64,000 bases of DNA from Gibbula magus (GCA_936450465.1 OW388289.1:68818420-68882419); one strand, 5' to 3'; shown: positions 42,032 to 53,944, counted from the first letter of the stretch. Translations and numbers: made by a program. The notes: a model not told the origin generated them from the letters alone.

Positions 42032-42173
42032 AATACTAAACGATGTCCCGTTTGATAACATGTTTATTAAACGAGTGGATGGTTTGGTATTTTAACGAGC
42101 GAAAGCGAGTTAAATACCGATGCTATTCACGAGTTTCATAAACATGTTATCAAACGGGACCGAGTTTAGTATT
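42032..42173. repeat. Palindromic element 2
   Basis: AATACTAAAC...CCCGTTTGATAACATGTTTA is mirrored by TAAACATGTTATCAAACGGG...GTTTAGTATT. The centre is TAACGAGCGAAAGCGAGTTAA. Confidence 0.8.
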
Positions 42174-42448
42174 TTATTTATTACTCAATGTTGTGAATAG
42201 CGCTGAATTGCAAGAAAATCGTTTTTAGCGACGCTGACTTGCAAATAGGTCACCGGCTATTGCAGTCGCGCGGCTTACATTGTGACGTCAACCAAAAACG
42301 ACTATGACGTCACGCGCTGATTATGACGTTACGGCAGCACGCGGTGGTATCACACATGTGTGTAACCAACTCATTGTTATCTAATGAGTGATCTCACCAC
42401 GGTTGAGTAATAAAGAGGGTTTATTTCACTGATAGAACCGAGTATCGT

Positions 42449-42515
42449 GAGGTAGAAAAGATATATATTTTCACTCGTGGCTGCGCAACTCGTGAAAATA
42501 TAACCTTTCTACCTC
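42449..42515. repeat. Palindromic element 3
   Basis: GAGGTAGAAAAG.TATATATTTTCAC is mirrored by GTGAAAATATAACCTTTCTACCTC around TCGTGGCTGCGCAACTC. The flanking CTCGATGAGATAAACATGGTAT also occurs near 41900 and, inverted, at 41536-41560, so it is related to element 1. Confidence 0.75.
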
Positions 42516-42559
42516 ACTCGATGAGATAAACATGGTATTAGTCAAGAAAAGCCAAATAT

Positions 42560-43905
42560 CCTCTAAATATGTCACTCTGATGTGTTCGGATCTCAAATAA
42601 TCGGCCATGGCAAACTAGTATTGAACTTTTTTCGCCTTTTCTGGCATCGACAAACATCATTCTCATTTGTCAATATTGTTATGTGTATGCTATCAGTATC
42701 TGTTCAATGAAAATCATTTCCAAGTTCCTAATTGGATGTAAAGAATCCATGTCGCTCACAAATGACTGGTAACCCGAATCATTTCATAATGGTCCAGAAC
42801 TATAGAATAAAAAGGTCATTAAAAAATATTGGTAAAGATAGCATGCCATTATTTTTGTTATTTCTTCCAATTAGTGAAATAAATGCACCTGCGTTCATTA
42901 AAATGTGAATTCCACAAGTCTCTAGAGACTGTATGTGTAATGAAATAGTTGCTAATTCCTCCCCGAAGCATTTATTTAGTGATTTCTCAGAGTCGTTCGT
43001 CTGTTTGGCAAAATTATATTTTCAATACCGTTTTTTATTTGTGGATGTTTTTTTTAGATATACAGTATGGCATACACATCTGTGTTAAAATATACACAAT
43101 TGCGAAGTTTCCCAAGTACGCTAGATCCCTTGATACGACTTTTGTTGGTAAAAACTAAATTAGAAGTTTATTTCTTATGGTTTCCGTGAAACATTCTTCT
43201 ATGCAATATCTGAAGGGTCGTCATTCAGTCCTGTCTGAAGTGTGTCTATGAAAAATTGTTATTATTCAACTTCATGTGTTCGTTTAAGTCATAATCATTT
43301 TACTCTTCAATAGATAATCAATAATCTAATTGATTTGTATGAAATTGAAAAAAAGTGGTAGACAGAAAATCGTTTGTTAAAAATTATACAATAGTTTTAC
43401 ACCTTCTTTCAGCTACAACTTTTACAACAATTAGTTGGCATATGAAATGAAATGAGTTATATTGCATGACTGGGATATTGTAATAGACGAGTGTGGATTG
43501 CAGTACATCAGAAATACTTGCAAAGGCAATAATATATTTATTTACGTTTTCCATTTGTTTTGCAATACATTAAACATGTAACGATGCCTTCACTGCTGTA
43601 TAATATACAAATCGCTCGTGCAGTTCGTGCATTTTCAAGCTAGGTAGTAGATCTCTTGAGAAGTCACAAAAGCTTATTTCTTGTCTTGACTGCAATGATA
43701 TTTCAACCAGTGCACATATGACATCTACTTGAGCACGATTTCTTCAATCTCTGTGTATTTGACCCGAACAACCTTCATGTCACACAATATAGAATATACG
43801 TTGATCCGAAAAGGTGTCCCTGACTGTAAGACACTTATAGATGATATGCATACTTTTCAAGTGTCATAAGTCCCTTACACCCTTTAAAACACCGTTATAA
43901 CACTT
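42560..43905. other. Intergenic sequence, nothing recognised
   Basis: No supported gene; the 69-codon open frame at 42949-43158 has no recognisable content. Confidence 0.4.
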
Positions 43906-43925
43906 TAGAGCACAGTCAAATGCTT
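43906..43925 (+). repeat. 20-bp inverted repeat, left copy
   Basis: TAGAGCACAGTCAAATGCTT, exactly inverted at 45171-45190. Encloses the small minus-strand gene. Confidence 0.8.
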
Positions 43926-44072
43926 TCGTCCAATCATATGATTGTATTGTGGTCACGTGGAGTACATTTATATCCCGATAGATGTACGGTTGTCTGGTTG
44001 CGTTCGGGTGTCATGCTCATAAAACTGGTTCACAGACTTCCATAAAAACAACAAACAATGACAACTGATTGT

Positions 44073-44078
44073 TTTATT
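44073..44078 (-). terminator. Poly(A) signal of the small gene
   Basis: AATAAA on the minus strand, 18 bases after the TAA; the coding exon is the terminal exon. Confidence 0.6.
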
Positions 44079-44096
44079 TATGTGGATAATACACAA

Positions 44097-44805
44097 TTAA
44101 ACACTAATTACATTGACAAATGATATGCTGTGTTCCCTTTCCGGAAGGAAAAAGTCGCTTCCGTCGATGGGGTCTTCTATGTTAAGGAGCTTGATTTTCC
44201 TAAAAGAAGAATAAAATCATGTTACTAAAGCAAGTAATGTGAGATCAATTGGGAATTTTCAAGTGTATTTCATTTATATCATGAGTAAGTGAAACAACGA
44301 CAAGCATCAAACCATGTTACCAATGTTTGATATATTTTCAACCAGGATATTAAAAAAAATATTCAGACGTTATATGGACGACATAAAAAATGAGAAGAAA
44401 GTGATATAAAAGTACCTTCTTGGGGTGTTAGAGGATGGAGGCTGCAATGAAACCCCTGTATCGTCACATAGCGTCCGAGCGATGTCCAGTACGACGTTAC
44501 ATTCTTTTCCATAGACAGTTCGAGTATAATTTCGTTGCTGCAGTAACCTGAAATAATTCATGTGCAATATAGACGGGATGCACAATAACATATGCAACAA
44601 TAGATATTACAACTCGCATATTGATAAATACAGCTCAACAAACAAACAAAAATATTTGAAATACATAAGACAATAACTTTTATTAAATAAATCAATTTAT
44701 GTAATTTACTTTGAATTTTAAAAATATACACTTTAAAAAGTAAGGAGTAAAAAAGTAAAGTTACCTTTCCTGAATGAATAGTATACTTGTCCTTGGAATG
44801 TCCAT
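44097..44805 (-). CDS. Small three-exon gene of unknown function (91 residues)
   Basis: Minus-strand exons 44805-44765, 44547-44416 and 44199-44097. Donors are GAAAG|GTAACT and AAG|GTACTT; acceptors are TTATTTCAG and TTCTTTTAG. The phases join to 276 nt with TAA. The product begins MDIPRTSILFIQERLLQQRN, continues with YGKECNVVLDIARTLCDD and ends NIEDPIDGSDFFLPE...; no domain is recognised, and there is no signal peptide or membrane segment. A TATA box lies about 50 bases upstream and an AATAAA downstream. A second frame from ATG 44816 is also open through all three exons (68 residues), so the true frame is not certain; the 91-residue frame is preferred because it fills the last exon and its ATG has A at -3 and G at +4. 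Confidence 0.5.
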
Positions 44806-44850
44806 GATGAAGCCATTGTGTGAACTGATTCATTCTAAAAACCACCCAGT

Positions 44851-44857
44851 CTTTATA
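44851..44857 (-). promoter_or_regulatory. TATA box of the small gene
   Basis: TATAAAG on the minus strand. A start about 31 bases downstream would be near 44826, just before the candidate ATGs. Confidence 0.55.
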
Positions 44858-45031
44858 GGCAATGAAATGTATTACTGCTCAATGTTGCTGAATAAAAACG
44901 TGCTTAAATAATGCATGTTCGTGATTCAAGCACGACGCTTATGCTGTAGCACGACTCGTACGCTTTATATAAAATGTACGCTTCATGCACCTCGGACAAT
45001 TTAACAAAATCAGTGCTCACAGTGCTGATGA

Positions 45032-45039
45032 TGACGTCA
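45032..45039. promoter_or_regulatory. CRE-like TGACGTCA upstream of the small gene
   Basis: Perfect TGACGTCA about 180 bases upstream of the TATA box on the gene strand. Confidence 0.4.
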
Positions 45040-45170
45040 ATGTCCCTAACATTTGCATATTAAAATGAGAAATGTCAATGTTTTTCATGTTGTGTTCGAG
45101 AGAATGTTTCCCAAATTTGTTGACAATTCATTTGAAATATATTCATTTTAAGACATTTTCTTGACGACTC

Positions 45171-45190
45171 AAGCATTTGACTGTGCTCTA
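45171..45190 (-). repeat. 20-bp inverted repeat, right copy
   Basis: AAGCATTTGACTGTGCTCTA, the exact complement of 43906-43925. Confidence 0.8.
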
Positions 45191-45192
45191 AG

Positions 45193-45338
45193 ATAGATAG
45201 AGAACTCGCAGCAGTACACTATCGGGATATAAATGTACGGGTTTGAGAGGGTTAGGCTCGGCTGACGCCTCGCCCAACCCTCTCAAACTCGTACATTTAT
45301 ATCCCGATAATGTACTGCTACTCGTCCTCTATCTATTA
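45193..45338. repeat. Long palindrome, arms of about 70 bp
   Basis: ATAGATAGAG...CAGTACACTATCGGGATATAAATGTACGGG... is mirrored by ...CTCGTACATTTATATCCCGATAATGTACTG...CTCTATCTATT. The centre is GGCTCGGCTGACGCCTCGCC. Part of the arm (GTACATTTATATCCCGATAG) occurs alone at about 43962-43981. Confidence 0.85.
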
Positions 45339-45778
45339 CTAAGATATGTAATTTGTACACACTGTACCACAATCAATCACATCTACAATGTAGGAAATAT
45401 CAAAACGCTGTTTGGAGTTCAATAATAATCAAGAGAGGTAACTCGCGACTAAAATATATGATTTTAGATTATGATAAACTTAATAATACAAAATGCAATT
45501 TAATTATTGATGCAAATAGTTTTTACTTAACATCGTTACTGAAGCTGATCACTGTACATTTTGATTATGAAATGGTTACCTTCCGCATTTCATCTGAGGT
45601 CATCCGGAAAAACCCGTTGATCTTGTCATATAGGTTGTTTTGATGAAATGTACAGTTTGTACACATCGACAAATCTGCCACGGTTTCGCATGTATTGACT
45701 ATTGACCAAACAACGTTAAACACAACCATTTTAAGTGTATCGCTGCACAAAGAGAAAATCCTACAAGGCTCTGAGAGT

Positions 45779-45897
45779 TCAAACACACGGAGTCCAGTTT
45801 TGGATCATATCAAATATGCCAATAGTAAGAGGTCAATCTCTGGTAATTTACATTCACACCATGCAGGTATAAACATTGGAGCTAATCCTTTAGGAGC
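45779..45897 (+). repeat. Dispersed repeat pair 1, copy B
   Basis: Partner of 22163-22288, same orientation, with about 80% identity by eye. Confidence 0.65.
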
Positions 45898-46739
45898 GGA
45901 GAAGTGGAGTTCACATTGCGGCTGGTCAGTGGGGCATTGTGATAGATTGAGAAACTTTAACTGTCCTATATATATGTAAAACGAGGTTGACATTTAGTTA
46001 GTAGGCTAGGATTTCTTCTTGTGTAGTGTTTTTGTGGATTGGTAAGAGTGCCATATTTACACTTTGATATAAGAGTTAAAAGGTTTTACAATTTTACGAC
46101 TTGATGCCACCTCAGCTTATCAATAATTAGTGCATTGTTGTGTTCAGATAAGGATTAATTAGGACCTGGTGAAACGAGCTATTAGTATATATTGAGCAGT
46201 CAGCATTTTCATTATATATATTGAGTGATCGGGAACTTGGTAAAGGCATTAGTAAACAAACATGTTTTTGGTAAGATGCTAGGGAATAATTTGATTTGAT
46301 TTGTCATTTGATTCATCTTCAAGATCATTATCAAAGGAGAGAGAGTTTGATAGTACTTAAGGTATCAACATAGTCATAATCCCAGAATGCAACATGAAAT
46401 GGATTGTATTTCACATTGCCAATGATAAATCCTAAATTATGAAATATGTGTCGTCTGCATTTGTGATCAACGACCTGCACAGTAGAAAAAGCTACCTGAC
46501 GTGCATAGTCAAGAACCAAATACTGCTGCTCGATAATGTCAATTTTGAATGTCTTTGATATACCTATATTTGTAAGGAAATATACACAATTTCATTTATC
46601 AAGGTATGATAGGCTTACTTATGTTATGTCTGTGCATACACACATTAGGTGATGCATGGATATGGTAGTGATTATTTGACATTTGGTAACTGTTAAATCT
46701 AAAGAAAGCAAGACGTAGAATTACGTTGTCAAGAATTGG
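45898..46739. other. Nothing recognised
   Basis: No supported feature; possibly decayed LINE sequence towards its right end. Confidence 0.3.
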
Positions 46740-47125
46740 TGAACTACAATTCTATAAAATATTGGTAGATGACATGGTATACCGATGAATGTCGTTACTG
46801 TAAGATATGTAAATCCAATTACCTATAGAGGATGACTTTCCCTTACTTTACAAATGTTCAGTTTATACTGATTTACGTGATAAATATTTTGAAAATATAT
46901 CAATGTACATGGATGAATACATACTGATCCATAAACTTCAAGATTATAACTTAACACATTTGATAGCTATTTCAAATTATGTGAAAGATGACTTGATTGT
47001 TCGAAATTCTTTTATTTGAATATAAGCAACTCTGTTTATAAAAATTTGATTTGTTGATTTTGTACTTGGGCCGTAGGCCTTTCTATACTGAAATAAAATA
47101 TTGATTGATTGATTTGATAGTCATG
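46740..47125 (+). pseudogene. LINE 3' fragment (end of reverse-transcriptase ORF plus 3' tail)
   Basis: After CRYCKICK comes a frameshift and then EDDFPLLYKCSVYTDLRDKY, the usual C-terminal LINE pattern (Cys-rich knuckle, E-D-x-x-x-L-L-x-x-C, LRxxY). The ORF ends at TGA near 47018. The tail carries GGGCCGTAGGCC, AATAAAATATTGATTGATTG, a common mollusc LINE 3' end. Confidence 0.7.
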
Positions 47126-47369
47126 AGAACATATATTTACATTTTTAAAAATGGAAATTATGTTAAAAAAAGATAGTAGTGTAACTCCTGGACTTTATTT
47201 CATTGACATGTAGTATTCTCTACAGAGATCAGGTGAACCGATATAATCACAATTCTTGGCCTCGTTTTGATCTGCAATTGCTATGTATGGAATTGTTAAT
47301 TATTTGCTTCCACACATATAATTGCTACTCTAAAATATTGTAGAATAATAACGGGCATACATTTTGTAC

Positions 47370-47480
47370 ATAAACCAAGCTGTTGGTACGGTCGGTGCCG
47401 GCGATAGTTGCCTTACTCTGAGGGTGTGGGTTCGAATTCCGCAACGGACTCGGCCCGAAAAAGTACAAGAATTTGTATTT
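47370..47480 (+). repeat. tRNA-derived SINE
   Basis: GTTGGTACGGTCGG resembles an A-box region and GGTTCGAATTCC is a B box about 50 bases later, followed by a non-tRNA body (AAAAAGTACAAGAATTTG). The minus frame gives the CGIRTHTLRVR phrase often seen in spurious SINE translations. Confidence 0.6.
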
Positions 47481-48058
47481 TTGAAGGTAGTCTTCTCCCA
47501 TAAAAAATATGTGACCCACACAGTCTACAAATATGCAACCGAATTCCACAAAGAACACGTTGTAGTGATTTGCCACTCTTTAATATGAATGAAATTCAGA
47601 TATAACATAGCTCAATTAATATTCATGTTTATATATTAGCGGCTTGACAGATGTGATGTTAATCGTACATACCAGCCCTTTTCCTTCTCTGGAGTCGTGT
47701 TATTTTGGGCAAGTTCTTCCGGATTAAGGCGCCGCTCTCGAGAAAGACGGCTTTCAAAACGATTCATAAAGTATGTCCTAGAGTGACATATAATACTCTA
47801 TTTGCAATAACAGAAAATAAATACTTAAACCACGAAAACGGATTATATTTCGTCCGTGTTAATGGGTGCACAGCTATTTCAATTATGGCAAATACTATTT
47901 AGAAATTGATTCAAAATTCAATGTCCAGTTTGAAAGAGTAACATTGGTCGAGGACCATGAACCTATCTAATTACAGTTTCGTAGAAATTGAATAAATTTT
48001 ATTTCCGCCATTATTCACATCTTTGATGTTGAAGTTGTGTAAACATTTCCGCAGCTCA

Positions 48059-48268
48059 TTTAATGAAGAGGCTGTGTATATGGCCAACTTGATTAATGGA
48101 TAAACACTGGTATGTTAACATGACCGTTCGTGGTCGTCATTCGTGTTCTTCATTTAATTATTCGTGCAATAAATGTTGTGCCTGAGGCTTATTGTCAGAC
48201 AGTGCTGTCACATTCTCACCCGACCCGCATCACGAGTGTCCGGTAATGTGAAGTGATCGATCTCAGAC
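48059..48268 (+). repeat. Dispersed repeat pair 3, copy A (inverted partner 62938-63128)
   Basis: Shares TAATGAAGAG, TTAACATG, ATTATTCGTGCAATAAATGT, TTGTGCCTGAGGCTTATTGT, CAGACAGTG and GAAGTGATCGATCTC with the reverse complement of the partner. Confidence 0.8.
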
Positions 48269-48699
48269 TGGAGGACTTAATAACTTAGCAGCCCACTTCT
48301 GATAACTATATATATATGGTAGAATCACTATTAGCATATGTAATGTTCCAGGAAGGTGTGTGGCTATATTGTGTTGGAAGCTCATTCCAAATGATGAAAT
48401 GCAGAAGTTCCCTCAACTTCACTATCATCATTTACAAACTAAAGGTGAATACCACAGTTTAATTAGTACTCCTCCATGAGTGCTGATGTTTGTATTATTT
48501 AAAAGTATTTGATACAGTCTAGAAGGCCCTTCAACAGATCTAGTTATTTGGGAATAAAGATGAAAGCACAGAAATAAGATGAAAAAGGTATTAAGGTATT
48601 GCATTATTTCAAACAAAAAGGAAAGTATGCTACGGATTAGTCTAAATATAGGCCTAGCTGTGTATATATAAATGTTAAATGTATTCCTGGTTTTGTAAT

Positions 48700-49310
48700 A
48701 GAAAGTAGGTAAATGCCACATTCTTTTACCGACTTTCTCAGTTTAAAGTGTGAGTACCGTTTTTTGTAATATTAAACGAACAGTAAGATGTTTGTAAAAG
48801 AGTGGGGGTTAAGAGTTGATGATCTGGTACAGAACCGCGATCCACGATATATGGTAATGACAGTATAGTAGTATTACATAACGATATGAATATAAAAGTG
48901 GTAAGCAGGAAGATGCTAAAATTTGCATTATAATTTTTCAAAATGTAGTAAAAAAAAATTTATACAGATTTTTTCTCTTTCCAATAGACATTTCATATTT
49001 GGTCTTTTTGACATAAAGGTGTTTTAATAATCTCCCTCTTTGGTATAATATGAACAATTAAAAATATAATGAAATTCATCTCCAACATCATCACTGCAAC
49101 TCTGCAATTCACATTTTCTTTCAGATATAGACCCCTGGCATGGTCCATCTTTCTTTTTCAATCGGTAGATAGTGGCATGATGTACGTTTAAAAGTAATGG
49201 GATGGTTTTATGTTGCGATAGGGACGTTTGGTAAGTTTCTAGTTCAAATCGCAGATTCGCGACTGAATAAACTGCACCTTTTTGGAAAACCACCATTGAG
49301 TCTTAAATGA
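48700..49310 (-). pseudogene. LINE reverse-transcriptase C-terminal fragment
   Basis: On the minus strand the open frame 49296-49024 carries RFELETYQTSL and then the knuckle-like CELQSCSDDVGDEFHYIFNC, a hallmark of LINE ORF2 C-termini. A TAA interrupts it, after which the frame gives KRPNMKCLLERE-type sequence as in LINE ends. Broken by stops; 5' part missing. Confidence 0.65.
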
Positions 49311-50892
49311 TTAAGCCGCATGACAAGGGTGACACCTATTTATTCAACGGGATTTAGAATAATAATTGTATGATGAAATTATCTCTAGTATATGTATAAG
49401 ATTTACCTTGTTATATAAATTTAACTGTGAAAATATACAAACCACCTTTGTTTAGACGTAATGAATACATCTTTCTGCGTATTTACCTACGTGATTTATA
49501 CATCATCTGTTAGGACCATAGCCGTGTTTGTATAATGCACAGAAAGTAAACAGGCATCATTCATTCATCAACCATGCCAAACACCCTCATATCACTGATC
49601 ATATGACGCAATTTAATACTTAGGAACAGATACTTCATGCAGTGTAAGATATGACTGTAATAGTTAGTCAACACAAAAGTGATAATGGTCCATTTAGTGG
49701 GGGTTGAAATCAGAGCAGATATGTTTATTTCACTGACTTCACTGCGTTGTAATACTCCAAACATGTTTGTAATCACTGATGATGGATGAACGCCCTTCGA
49801 TATTGCAAACGCGTTTTATACTTATGATCGATTTTATAATGAAGATATAACACAATAGCGTCTATTTGAACGAGTGGTTTGCTTCAAGGTCCAATGCACC
49901 TTTCACATCAATGTCCATATGAGGCAACTAGTTCTCAAAGCATTTTAAAAACAAATAGTCACACGACGCTCCGTAATAAATGTGAACACGGTTTTAATTG
50001 CGCTTTAATAGGTGCAAGGTTTAGAAAGACCTGTCAGATATCATTTATCAGATATCACCAAAGCTATGATATAACACGTATGGTATCTGGTTTCAACAGG
50101 AGGTGTAGAATAACTCATTACGAGCGCATGTTTATGCAATTAATCTCTGTTTAACATGAGTCCAATGAAGGTTTCCTGCCACATATATGTAATTGATATA
50201 TTTCAGAAGTGAAAACGAAACTCTCTTGCTTGACATGTTGTCTGTAAATGAGAAACGATTTCCCAAGATTATGTGAATCAAACAATGGAGATAGACATAT
50301 ATTCAGTTATTTATGCTTCAAACTGCTGTGTTATCAAGTTCTGTCAAATGCACCGATGATTTCCTCGGTTTACATTTCAGAAGTTATAGTGCTAATGAGA
50401 TCCTTGATTGTTATACCACACGTTCTCGTTGACTGACTGTAGTTCGAATCCAGTATTGGATCCAGATGGATCGTTTTACTCTAAAAATAACAGGGTAAAT
50501 ATTTTCCTTCCCTCCAGGAATGTTTGAGTTTGAGAGGGGTTTCGTTTCCAAGCTCCACACTACCTGCAAGAAAGGAATATTTTAGGTAAGCTTCAGTGAA
50601 TTGATACGGCTTCGTTTTCATATGACCAGTAAATAAGTTGTCTTTTTAAGCTCGCAGATATTTAAAGAAAAATATTTTGTATAACTGTTATTTTATTAAA
50701 TTCATATGACACATACATGTACATCTGAAACCTGCTATATTCAATAATCATTATGACATAAGAATACTATTTTTATATTTCTTCAAGATAACTCTTTTTA
50801 TCAAACTGTACACAAGTACAGCAATTCTTTTTAATACACTTATTGCGTTGGCGATATGACTTAAGTTTCAGGAAGGCTTACCGAGGAACATA
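49311..50892. other. Intergenic, nothing firm
   Basis: An isolated B-box-like AGTTCGAATCC lies near 50431, but no A box or cloverleaf could be drawn. The 91-codon open frame at 49879-50154 is unrecognised. Confidence 0.3.
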
Positions 50893-50979
50893 TTGTAGAA
50901 TCTGATGTTCACTTTGACAGTTCCAGCTGTCGTGTTTGTTAAGGAGAGTTCATATGTGCAAGTATACAACAAAATAGGA
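50893..50979 (+). repeat. Dispersed repeat pair 2, copy B
   Basis: Partner of 26915-27002. It is cut at ...AAAATAGGA by the 3' end of the LINE that follows. Confidence 0.6.
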
Positions 50980-52421
50980 CAGACAGACAGACAGATAATT
51001 TATTTGAGTCTCACCTCAACATAATAAATACAGGTAAAGTACAATATAATATATGCATAAAACACCGAATTAAAATGTTGAGCCAATCTATACAGATTTA
51101 TGAGAGACTAATAAATGTATAAGATAAGAAACAAAAGGAATACAGGATATATAATACAACTATTTACAATATAAGTTAACCATATAAAAGGGGCTGTCGC
51201 CGCTTTAAAATAAGATAGCAGGTTTTGGCTGTATTAAAAGACACTTGTGGATTGGACAGTAAAAATATTAGCGTATCAAATTCGTTAAAAGACATAAACG
51301 TAGCATTAAATTCTTGACATTGTCTATAAAGGACATCTCTTTCAATAGAATAAAGAGGACAGTGCAATAAAACATGGCGCTCATCTTCAATAAAAGCCTC
51401 ACAATGAAAACATGTTCTTTCCTGTAAAGGAGTACAATTATATCTTCCAGTTTCAACTCTTAGAGGAGCAACACCACATCTAAAAAGTGCTAAGGCACGC
51501 CTATAAGCGCGAGGCATTTGACACAGTACATAAAATTCCGGGCGATATTCATCTTTAAAAGTAGCATAAGTTCTTAACTTATTACCTCCTTTACAAGTTT
51601 GGGCATTTACATTAGAAATAGATTCTTTCCAAATAAAGATAAAACGATCAAATAAATTACGGGTTACTTCAGAAACAACAAAGGGTATGTGATAATTAAC
51701 CTTAATGTTATTAAAATGTTGAAGCCCAATATCAGAAAATTTGATATGAACTCTGAAATTCCAGTTCCGTTTCTTCAAAACAGCATATTTATCACTCCAA
51801 ACAAGAACTTTACTTGTAATACGGAACGGATTTAAGTTACAAAAACGTCTAAAAGATCTAGCAACTTCTCGCCACTGGTTAACAAAGGGTGGACACCAAC
51901 CCATATATTTACGTAAACCAAGAACAAATCTCATGGCACGGTTCTGTACAGCTTCAATACATGAGAAGTTATAAGTGCCCACTATTGATACACCATAGCT
52001 AATAGTAGACCAAACCATAGAATAAAATAATTTGGAATAAGTATGATAAGGCATACCACCTAGTAATTTATACTTTAAAGTTAGTGATTAACAACCCAAG
52101 GGCACGACTAGCTGAACTAGCTACAGATTTTGCCATACGTAAATAATCTAAATGCTCCGTCAAAAGTAAACCTAGATAATTATAACAGTCGGTTACTTCC
52201 AATTCTGTATCACCACACATAAATATAACAGTACTAGTGCTTCTTGAAACTGACTGGCCTCTAAAATGTACAACCTGTGATTTTACATTATTGACAGTCA
52301 TCTTATTGGATATACACAAATTATTCAAACAGTCCAACATAACATTTAAATCATTCTCATTCTCAGCAACTAAAACAATATCGTCAGCTTTTTTTTGGGT
52401 TTGTTTTCCCCCAGAATGCAG
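50980..52421 (-). mobile_element. 5'-truncated LINE, 3' half of reverse transcriptase, frameshifted
   Basis: Minus strand: ADDIVLVAE (the catalytic (Y)ADD box) at about 52397-52370, then NVKSQVVHFRG and YNYLGLLLTEHLD in the frame ending 52068. It continues after a 1-base frameshift (52071-52080) in the 292-codon frame 52054-51176 with MVWSTISYG, VETGRYNCTP, CFHCEAFIEDERHVLLHCPL. The 3' end is AATAAATTATCTGTCTGTCT. ATAGGA at 50974-50979 and 52422-52427 may be a target duplication. Everything 5' of the YADD motif is missing. Confidence 0.85.
51176..52396 (-). pseudogene. LINE reverse-transcriptase fragment (coding part)
   Basis: Two frames (52396-52068 and 52054-51176) together cover the RT palm end, thumb and Cys-rich C-terminus. 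One frameshift, no start; not functional as it stands. Confidence 0.85.
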
Positions 52422-52427
52422 ATAGGA

Positions 52428-53944
52428 AATAGCTTTCTCCGATTATCTACTTAGTGCGGAACGTGAATATATCTGCATATCTAAATGTCCAGATATTAAT
52501 GAAAAATAAAAATAGAAACATTTTCCGGTGAACATTGCCTTTATATATGTTGGATGTGAAAAAGGCATTTTCGTATCATAGTGGAATGGATTACGATGCT
52601 GTATATTCTGCATCCTGTCCCTTCAGGTTATTTGAAAGCGACGGCTCCTTTACTGCCCTGGGTATCTAAGTAGCCTTGCCTCATATCACGCAACAAATAG
52701 CCAATGAATGACTTTAAATGAGCGACAATCACATTTCAAATCTCAACATTTCATTGGCTGACAAAATACACGCTAACCATTAATAACCAATCTACAGGGA
52801 TATACGGTAAAAGCTTGTAAGTAAATCAGGGGACTGTAGGAGTTTCGCAGATACAAATGCCCTGATAGAGCAGGATGATATTTCAGTTGACACGAACATT
52901 TATATCGGAAACGTGCACTGTAAACCTTTTTTATTATGTTTTAACCGAGTTTTAAACGAAATTGACAAATCGCCTAAGGATTTCATTGTAAGCAACTCCT
53001 GTATATGACGTCACATCGCTCCACGCGAGCTGCCGGGGAGAGTGTTTCAGGAGTGAGATAATTTGCAGGCAAATTTTACTCACTTTGAACGGTGATATAT
53101 TGGTAATCAGGTGAGGCTTCGAAATAATCTTTTGTATTTTGTTTACTGGAAAGAATTGTCTATATGAATAAACATTACTTGCAAGCATGTCGTATAAAGT
53201 TTATAAACAATATACACGTCCCATTGTTATTGTTATAGTTGGAGATATCTATAAACGTTACACCTATGTACAATTCAAATGCACATACATGTAGGCATTG
53301 CGTAAGACATTTGTTTCCTTCATCGTGTTAATAACACCAAGAACAGAACTAAATACATGTAGCATAACATCATTGGAATATGTGCCCATGTGGCCCCATT
53401 TGGAGTCTGCTTTTGCGAAGGCTTTTGCTTCTGATAAATACTTCAATGATAGGGATCTTGGGCATAGCTCATGTGAGCCTTATTAGGGACAACATAATCT
53501 CTAAATCTACAACATATAACCCCGCAGACCAATTTCCCTACATGAAAGATTAATATCAAATGTACTAAAGAACCAGTAAGAACCAGTCTAAGAATAAAAT
53601 GTTTACCCGTGGACGGACACCGGACGATACGATCAGAGTTTACAGAATTAAGTGTTTACATATTTATCAAAACTAAGGATGATTAAATACTGTCAATGAA
53701 ACGTAATTGTCAGACGGGTAGACTCTATCGTATTAGGGTGAACTGTCTGCATTCTAGAACTTGTAAGTCATTAAATATCTAAACTGATACAGATAAACGA
53801 AATATATTCAATAATATATATCTATTATGTGAATGTACTAATAATAGTGGCTGAAAAATTGCGTTTCTTAGTCAGTAGTCAATTTATCATTTAATGTCCC
53901 TGTATTGCTAAATTTCTGACATACGCACCCATGGCATTCTTAGA
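52428..53944. other. Intergenic; weak similarity to 58440-58560 near 53280
   Basis: ACATACATGTA...GTAA.ACATTTGTTT and ACCAA.AACAGAAC are shared with 58440-58560 and may extend the duplication leftwards. A TGACGTCA lies at 53006-53013. Confidence 0.35.

Noticed and set aside
47370..47480. Functional tRNA gene
   Set aside because: A- and B-box remnants are present but no cloverleaf with acceptor stem can be drawn; fits a tRNA-derived SINE.
50425..50470. Second tRNA or SINE from a B-box-like AGTTCGAATCC
   Set aside because: No A box or repeat body recognised.
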